Of a stretch of 64,000 bases of DNA, positions 60,177 through 64,000 are shown one piece after another. Within the stretch, counting starts at the first letter, position 1. The number at the start of each line of letters is the position of its first letter. This DNA comes from Firmicutes bacterium CAG:24053_14 (GTDB lineage: Bacteria > Bacillota > Clostridia > Oscillospirales > Oscillospiraceae), in contig MNSZ01000046.1 in assembly GCA_001916715.1 (NCBI GenBank), positions 189,776 to 253,775 on the forward strand, written 5' to 3'. The notes under the pieces were generated by a model. It was not told the origin of the DNA. It searched no databases and worked only from the letters and a program-made list of their open reading frames with translations. Made by a program: the position numbers and the translations under genes.

Positions 60177-61148
60177 ATGAAAAGAATAGTTGCATTTTTA
60201 CTGTGCCTTGTCATGGCATTTTCGCTGTGCGCATGCAAGGGCAATGAGCCGGAACCGACGGCTCAGCCGACAGCGCAGCCCACTCCCGAGGAAAGCTACG
60301 CTCCCGTGAGCTTTCGCAATCACGGCAAGCAGAGCACCGTCACGGCGCTTCCGCAGAAGGTCGTTACGGCAGGCCCCAACTGCACCGAGGTTTTCTGCGC
60401 GCTCGGCCTTGCCGATAAGGTCATCGGCAAGTGCATGGAAAATCATTCGCTGGGCGCTCTGCCCGAATACGCCGACGCCGTTGAAAGCATACCGACGCTC
60501 AGCATAGGCTACCCGACGGCGCAGCAGATAATCGACAGCGGATGCGATCTTCTCTACGCAAGCTCTTGGATATTTGACGACGACCTGACCGTGGCTCAGC
60601 TCGAAAAGGCCGGGATCACCGTCTATGTCAGCGAGGCCGAGACCATCGAGGCCGTGTGGCAGGAAATGCGCGATCTTGCGAAGATATTCAGTGTCGAAAA
60701 CATTGAGGAGATCGTCAGCGAGCAGAGCACACGCCTTGAAGCGGTGGCCGACAAGCTCGGCAATGTAACCGAGCCTAAAACGGTGTTCGTGCTCGACAGC
60801 TTCATCGGCGAAAAGCTCTACACCGCAGGCAGTGCAAACATCGAGTCGGCTTACATCACCGCCGCCGGCGGCGCAAACGCCTTCGGCGAGATATCAAAGG
60901 CGTGGGACGCGGTCGAGCCGTCGGCCGTAGCCGTGGCCGATCCCTGGTGCATCATCATCCACGACTACGAGGGATCAAGCTATGACGAGAAGGTCGCCGC
61001 GCTGAAGGCCGATCCGCAGCTTTCGCAGCTCGACTGCGTTAAAAACGAGCGCTTTGTGCGTCTTTCGCTTGAAGACGCAATGCCCGGCATCCGCTGCGTG
61101 TCCACCGTTGAGGCCATCGCCCAGGTGCTGTATCCCGATATGTTTTAG
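60177..61148 (+). CDS. Periplasmic-binding-type lipoprotein (siderophore/cobalamin class)
   Basis: 323 residues from the ATG after AAAAGGAG. Lipobox LCAC, a threonine/proline-rich linker with PTAQPTAQPTP, then a BtuF/FhuD-type fold: KVVTAGPNCTEVFCALGLADKVIG, followed later by YPTAQQIIDSGCDLLYAS and a long connecting helix. The family captures iron-siderophores, haem or cobalamin for ABC import. No permease or ATPase gene is adjacent, so it is either an orphan or works with a distant transporter. Confidence 0.85.
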   Translation: MKRIVAFLLCLVMAFSLCACKGNEPEPTAQPTAQPTPEESYAPVSFRNHGKQSTVTALPQKVVTAGPNCTEVFCALGLADKVIGKCMENHSLGALPEYADAVESIPTLSIGYPTAQQIIDSGCDLLYASSWIFDDDLTVAQLEKAGITVYVSEAETIEAVWQEMRDLAKIFSVENIEEIVSEQSTRLEAVADKLGNVTEPKTVFVLDSFIGEKLYTAGSANIESAYITAAGGANAFGEISKAWDAVEPSAVAVADPWCIIIHDYEGSSYDEKVAALKADPQLSQLDCVKNERFVRLSLEDAMPGIRCVSTVEAIAQVLYPDMF

Positions 61149-61150
61149 AT

Positions 61151-61184
61151 AAAAATCCCGAGGTCGTTGACCTCGGGATTTTTC
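61151..61184 (+). terminator. Terminator of the binding-lipoprotein gene
   Basis: Arms AAAAATCCCGAGGTC and GACCTCGGGATTTTT with a GTT loop; probably works in both directions. Confidence 0.9.
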
Positions 61185-61196
61185 GTTATTTGTTCG

Positions 61197-61793
61197 TTAT
61201 TTGGGTATCTTTCGAGTATTCTTTTTATCATTTATCACGGCTTTGAGATTAAGGGAATACCACGGGCGCGCAGAAGTCCACTCAAGTCCGACCCGACGCG
61301 AGGTGTAAGCTTTGAATTTTTCCTCCGACTTGGGATCGAGGGTTTTCTTTTCAACTATATACGCAAGCTGCGGCGTAGCAAAAAAGAAAAAGTAATCGCT
61401 ATCCTCAATAAGCCTTATCATATTGTCATATCCGAGCCTGTTCGTATCGCTTCCGGCAACGATATCAAAGCCCTTATCGTCAAAGCTGTATTTTGACGTG
61501 CCGAACTTCCCGTCCATTGCCGCGATAAGCTTATCCGCATCGCTTTTCGGAACAACGCCCGGCAGCGTGATGACCCAGCAGCCTATAACGCCGATAACAA
61601 TGGACGCAGCGCCCTTGGTAAGTCCGCACACGGCAAGCACAATGAGCGCAATGCCAAGCAGAACGATGAGTATCTGATTTTTCTTTTTGAACGCGGAATA
61701 CTGAACCTTGCAGAAGGCCTTGATCGCGTTTTCGTTATACACTGCCCTGCCGCTGAAAGCACAGGGCTTTTTTTCTGCCGTTTTTTCGCTCAT
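61197..61793 (-). CDS. YcxB-like membrane protein
   Basis: 198 residues. Two adjacent membrane segments (LIVLLGIALIVLAVCGL, ASIVIGVIGCWVITLPGV) are followed by a soluble domain with YDNMIRLIEDSDYFFFFATPQLAYIVEKKTL, the pattern of YcxB-like proteins. It begins four bases after the rpiR stop and is cotranscribed. Function unknown. Confidence 0.72.
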   Translation of the reverse strand: MSEKTAEKKPCAFSGRAVYNENAIKAFCKVQYSAFKKKNQILIVLLGIALIVLAVCGLTKGAASIVIGVIGCWVITLPGVVPKSDADKLIAAMDGKFGTSKYSFDDKGFDIVAGSDTNRLGYDNMIRLIEDSDYFFFFATPQLAYIVEKKTLDPKSEEKFKAYTSRRVGLEWTSARPWYSLNLKAVINDKKNTRKIPK

Positions 61794-61797
61794 AGCA

Positions 61798-62652
61798 TCA
61801 ATACTTGGTGTTGACCAATTCCTTTTCGATTTTGAAGAAGCCGTCGGCCGTGTCCGGCTTTTTAAGCGCTATCATCGTATACAGCACATCGACTATCGCC
61901 ATCTGCGCGATACGCGACGACAGCGCAACGCGGCGATAGCGAGTTTCGTTCGAGGCCGTGTGCAGCGCGATCGTAGAGATATCCGCAAGCGGCGAGCGGC
62001 CGACATTCGTGAGCGATATGACCGCAGCTCCGCCTTCAAGCGCTATCTCCGCGGCATGAACAACGTCGCGCGAGCTGCCCGAGTGGCTTACGGCAAACAG
62101 CACGTCTCCCTTTTTGAGAAACGACGAGCATATCACCTGAAGATGATTATCCGAATATGCCGTCGCATTAAGGCCGAGGCGCATCAGCTTATGCTGGATA
62201 TCTTCGGCGATGGCGTGCGAGTTGCCAAGGCCGCATATGCAGATGCGGTTTGCGCCAAGTAGCATGTCCGCCGCGCGCTCGAGCATTCCGCCGTCCTGGA
62301 GCCTGTAAGTGTAATTGAGCGTATGCAGTATGCCCTGGAACACCTTTTCGACCACAACATTTGTAGGGTCGCCGGCTTCGATCTCTTCATTTACGCTTTG
62401 CAGCGGCGTAACGATATCCTGCGCAAGAGATATCTTCAGATCCTGATATGAGCTGCTGCCTATCTTCTGGCTTGCACGGATGACCGTTGCATCGCTCACT
62501 CCGCTCTTGGCCGCAAGCTCGGACACCGAAAGGTAGATCACCTCCTCCGGATGCTCGATTATATAGTCGCACACAAGAAGCTCCGCCTTGCTGAGATTTT
62601 CGCGCATCGATTTAATTTTCAGCAGCATCGCCGGAGTTTGTTTTTTATCCAT
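61798..62652 (-). CDS. RpiR-family transcriptional regulator
   Basis: 284 residues started at MDKKQTPAML behind AAGGGG; an in-frame ATG 15 codons earlier has no site. The N-terminal helix-turn-helix includes SVSELAAKSGVSDATVIRASQKIG. The C-terminal SIS domain (ICICGLGNSHAIAEDIQHKLMRLG, FAVSHSGSSRDVVHAAEIA) binds sugar phosphates or amino-sugar derivatives. Two matching palindromes with TGAAAT/ATTTCA arms lie in the intergenic region in front of the divergent TRAP-binding protein gene, its likely target. Confidence 0.88.
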   Translation of the reverse strand: MDKKQTPAMLLKIKSMRENLSKAELLVCDYIIEHPEEVIYLSVSELAAKSGVSDATVIRASQKIGSSSYQDLKISLAQDIVTPLQSVNEEIEAGDPTNVVVEKVFQGILHTLNYTYRLQDGGMLERAADMLLGANRICICGLGNSHAIAEDIQHKLMRLGLNATAYSDNHLQVICSSFLKKGDVLFAVSHSGSSRDVVHAAEIALEGGAAVISLTNVGRSPLADISTIALHTASNETRYRRVALSSRIAQMAIVDVLYTMIALKKPDTADGFFKIEKELVNTKY

Positions 62653-62713
62653 TGCCGCCCCTTCTTCCATACTATTTGATAAATCACTGCTATACATATT
62701 AAATATTGTATTA

Positions 62714-62742
62714 AATATAACAAATCATCGAATTTTTTTCAA
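62714..62742 (-). promoter_or_regulatory. Promoter of rpiR
   Basis: TTGAAA, 17 bases, TATATT on the minus strand. Confidence 0.65.
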
Positions 62743-62777
62743 GTACCGTTAAAAGATAAGCGAAAAATTAATTTTCG

Positions 62778-62800
62778 TTTCTGAAATATTATTTCAGAAA
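62778..62800. promoter_or_regulatory. RpiR operator, copy 1
   Basis: TTTCTGAAAT, ATT, ATTTCAGAAA: a perfect inverted repeat that matches the TGAAAT-N-ATTTCA pattern known for RpiR-family binding sites. It lies between the rpiR and dctP promoters. Confidence 0.7.
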
Positions 62801-62871
62801 TAATAATTCACAAAATCTGCTGCCTATTTTTGTGCAAAAGCGTCAAAAATGAGCGAATGCGCAAAAATTTG

Positions 62872-62900
62872 TTGAAAATACAGCGTTTTGGAATTAGAAT
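62872..62900 (+). promoter_or_regulatory. Promoter of the TRAP-binding protein gene
   Basis: TTGAAA, 17 bases, TAGAAT. The second operator is about 55 bases downstream, in position for a roadblock. Confidence 0.6.
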
Positions 62901-62955
62901 GGCAATAGCAACAGGCACGGTAACGTTTTTGACACTCGTTCGTGTTGTGTCAATC

Positions 62956-62974
62956 TCTGAAATTTTATTTCAGA
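62956..62974. promoter_or_regulatory. RpiR operator, copy 2
   Basis: TCTGAAAT, TTT, ATTTCAGA: identical arms and spacing to copy 1. Just upstream there is also a separate TTGACAC/GTGTCAA inverted repeat (62929-62952). Confidence 0.7.
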
Positions 62975-63075
62975 AATTTTTATCCGCAAACCCCGTAAAT
63001 CATGCCGTTGCGAGCCAAACGGCGCGCACGGCCTGTAAAGAGAGAAAAAGAACAAGACACAATAGGAGGTAATGT

Positions 63076-64000
63076 ATGAAAAAGTTTATAGCTCTCTTAC
63101 TTTCCCTGGCAATGGTTCTGTCCCTGTGTTCTCTGACCGCTTGCGGCAAGCGCGGCGGCGAGGGCGACACCAACAAGGACGGCGATACCGCCGACGCGAA
63201 GTACACCCTGACCATCGGCCACGTCTACACCGAGGACTCCATCGAGCACAAGCAGATGGCCAAGATCAAGGAGCTCGTTGAAGAGAAGACCAACGGCGCA
63301 TGCCAGGTCAAGATCTTCGCAAACGAGCAGCTCGGCGACGAGCAGAACATCGCAGAGCAGTGCGTCACCGGCGCATGCGACATGGGCTTCTCCGAAGGCT
63401 CCGTTTGGGCAACCGTTACAAACAAGCCCGAGTTTGCTGTATTCGGCCTGCCCTTCCAGTACAGCAACATTGACGCCGCTAAGGAAGTTACCGCAAACCT
63501 CATCCGCCCCGAGCTCAACAAGATCGCAGACGGCACCGGCCTGTACGTTCTTGGCAACGTTTACTCCGGCTTCCGTCACATGCTCAGCGTCAAGTCTCCC
63601 ATCAAGACTCTTGACGACCTCAAGGGCATGAAGATCCGCGTTCCGAACGCGACCATTTACGTTGACATGTTCAAGGACATGGGCGCAAACCCGACCACCA
63701 CCGCTTTCTCCGAGACCTATCAGGCTCTTCAGCAGGGCGTTGTTGAGGGCTGCGAGTGCGACCTCGCAAACATCGTTCAGCAGAACTGGATGGAAGTTAA
63801 CAACTACATGTCCTACACCTATCACCTTGCAGCGATGAACGTCATCTGCATAAACCAGGAAAAGTGGAACAGCTTCCCTGAAGATATCCAGAAGGCCATC
63901 CAGGAGATGGCCCCAGTGCATATATTCCCTATCAACGGGGATAAAGAAAATGCAGTTATATCAAGGCTTTTCTCCATGTTCTCTATAAACCTTGTACAAG
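63076..64000 (+). CDS. TRAP transporter substrate-binding lipoprotein (DctP family), 3' end aberrant or cut
   Basis: Open to the window edge, 308 codons visible. TAGGAGG precedes the ATG; the signal peptide ends LTAC. Family motifs follow: TLTIGHVYTEDSIEHKQM, FANEQLGDEQNIAEQC, LDDLKGMKIRVPN and ETYQALQQGVVEGCE. These bind a carboxylate or sugar acid for a DctQM permease. The family-like sequence stops at IQEMA near 63911. The remaining ~90 bases (PVHIFPINGDKENAVISR in frame) are AT-rich, with different codon use, and do not resemble the usual C-terminal helix. An insertion or assembly junction is likely there. Confidence 0.8.
   Translation, partial: MKKFIALLLSLAMVLSLCSLTACGKRGGEGDTNKDGDTADAKYTLTIGHVYTEDSIEHKQMAKIKELVEEKTNGACQVKIFANEQLGDEQNIAEQCVTGACDMGFSEGSVWATVTNKPEFAVFGLPFQYSNIDAAKEVTANLIRPELNKIADGTGLYVLGNVYSGFRHMLSVKSPIKTLDDLKGMKIRVPNATIYVDMFKDMGANPTTTAFSETYQALQQGVVEGCECDLANIVQQNWMEVNNYMSYTYHLAAMNVICINQEKWNSFPEDIQKAIQEMAPVHIFPINGDKENAVISRLFSMFSINLVQ

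Noticed and set aside
63097..63921. 274-codon minus-strand frame opposite the TRAP-binding protein
   Set aside because: Antisense shadow of a codon-biased gene; the plus-strand frame has a signal peptide and DctP motifs.

Overview
The window looks like a chromosomal stretch of an anaerobic, gram-positive gut clostridium of the Oscillospiraceae type. The grounds are moderately high GC, AGGAGG-type ribosome binding sites, frequent TTG starts, lipoproteins with LCAC lipoboxes, and the gene repertoire: MreCD/PBP2, TagF/TagGH-like and Dlt-like genes, a DnaD/DnaC loader pair, methylglyoxal synthase and a Tn4451-type large serine recombinase. This is inferred from gene content; no marker such as an rRNA gene is present, and I saw no rRNA, tRNA or CRISPR array.

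Layout. Positions 1-4874 are one end of an integrative mobile element: a truncated DinG-like helicase, a sigma-like regulator, a zinc-ribbon protein, an ImmA/Xre pair with shared palindromic operators, and a TnpW-like protein with the recombinase. The element abuts the stop codon of a MOSC gene. Positions 4931-9578 are a minus-strand operon (ATP-grasp, carboxyethylornithine synthase-like, MoaA, MOSC). Positions 9750-16942 run the other way: a second two-domain ATP-grasp protein, a TagF-like CDP-glycerol transferase, a third ATP-grasp protein, a nucleotidyltransferase-like protein and a TagG/TagH-type exporter. Together these look like a locus making and exporting a phosphate-containing surface polymer.

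Positions 17077-23395 hold an acyl-CoA ligase, a lipoprotein/SGNH/beta-lactamase-fold operon, cinA and thiI. Positions 23396-24104 have no large gene. They contain a consensus promoter that runs straight into a terminator, and a strong candidate structured RNA of about 300 nt. Positions 24140-28046 hold small unknown proteins and a YifB/ComM ATPase. Positions 28111-37959 are a long minus-strand housekeeping run: aspS (broken by a frameshift), hisS, mgsA, mrdA, mreD, mreC, maf and a U32 peptidase. Positions 38097-44100 carry dnaD, dnaC, a DUF2804 protein, rsmE, prmA and hpf.

Positions 44226-48096 contain a membrane-anchored leucine-rich-repeat protein and an M29 aminopeptidase. Positions 48271-51893 carry a coiled-coil membrane protein and a TetR-controlled ABC exporter. 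Positions 51944-60017 are a seven-gene Dlt-like operon that starts with an Ig-repeat transglutaminase. The window ends with a metal/siderophore-type binding lipoprotein, an RpiR regulator with two matching operators, and a TRAP-transporter binding protein whose last ~90 bases no longer look like its family.

The most promising places for new biology are the ATP-grasp surface-polymer locus, in which both long ATP-grasp proteins carry a degenerate N-terminal copy, the structured RNA region, and the Dlt-like operon.
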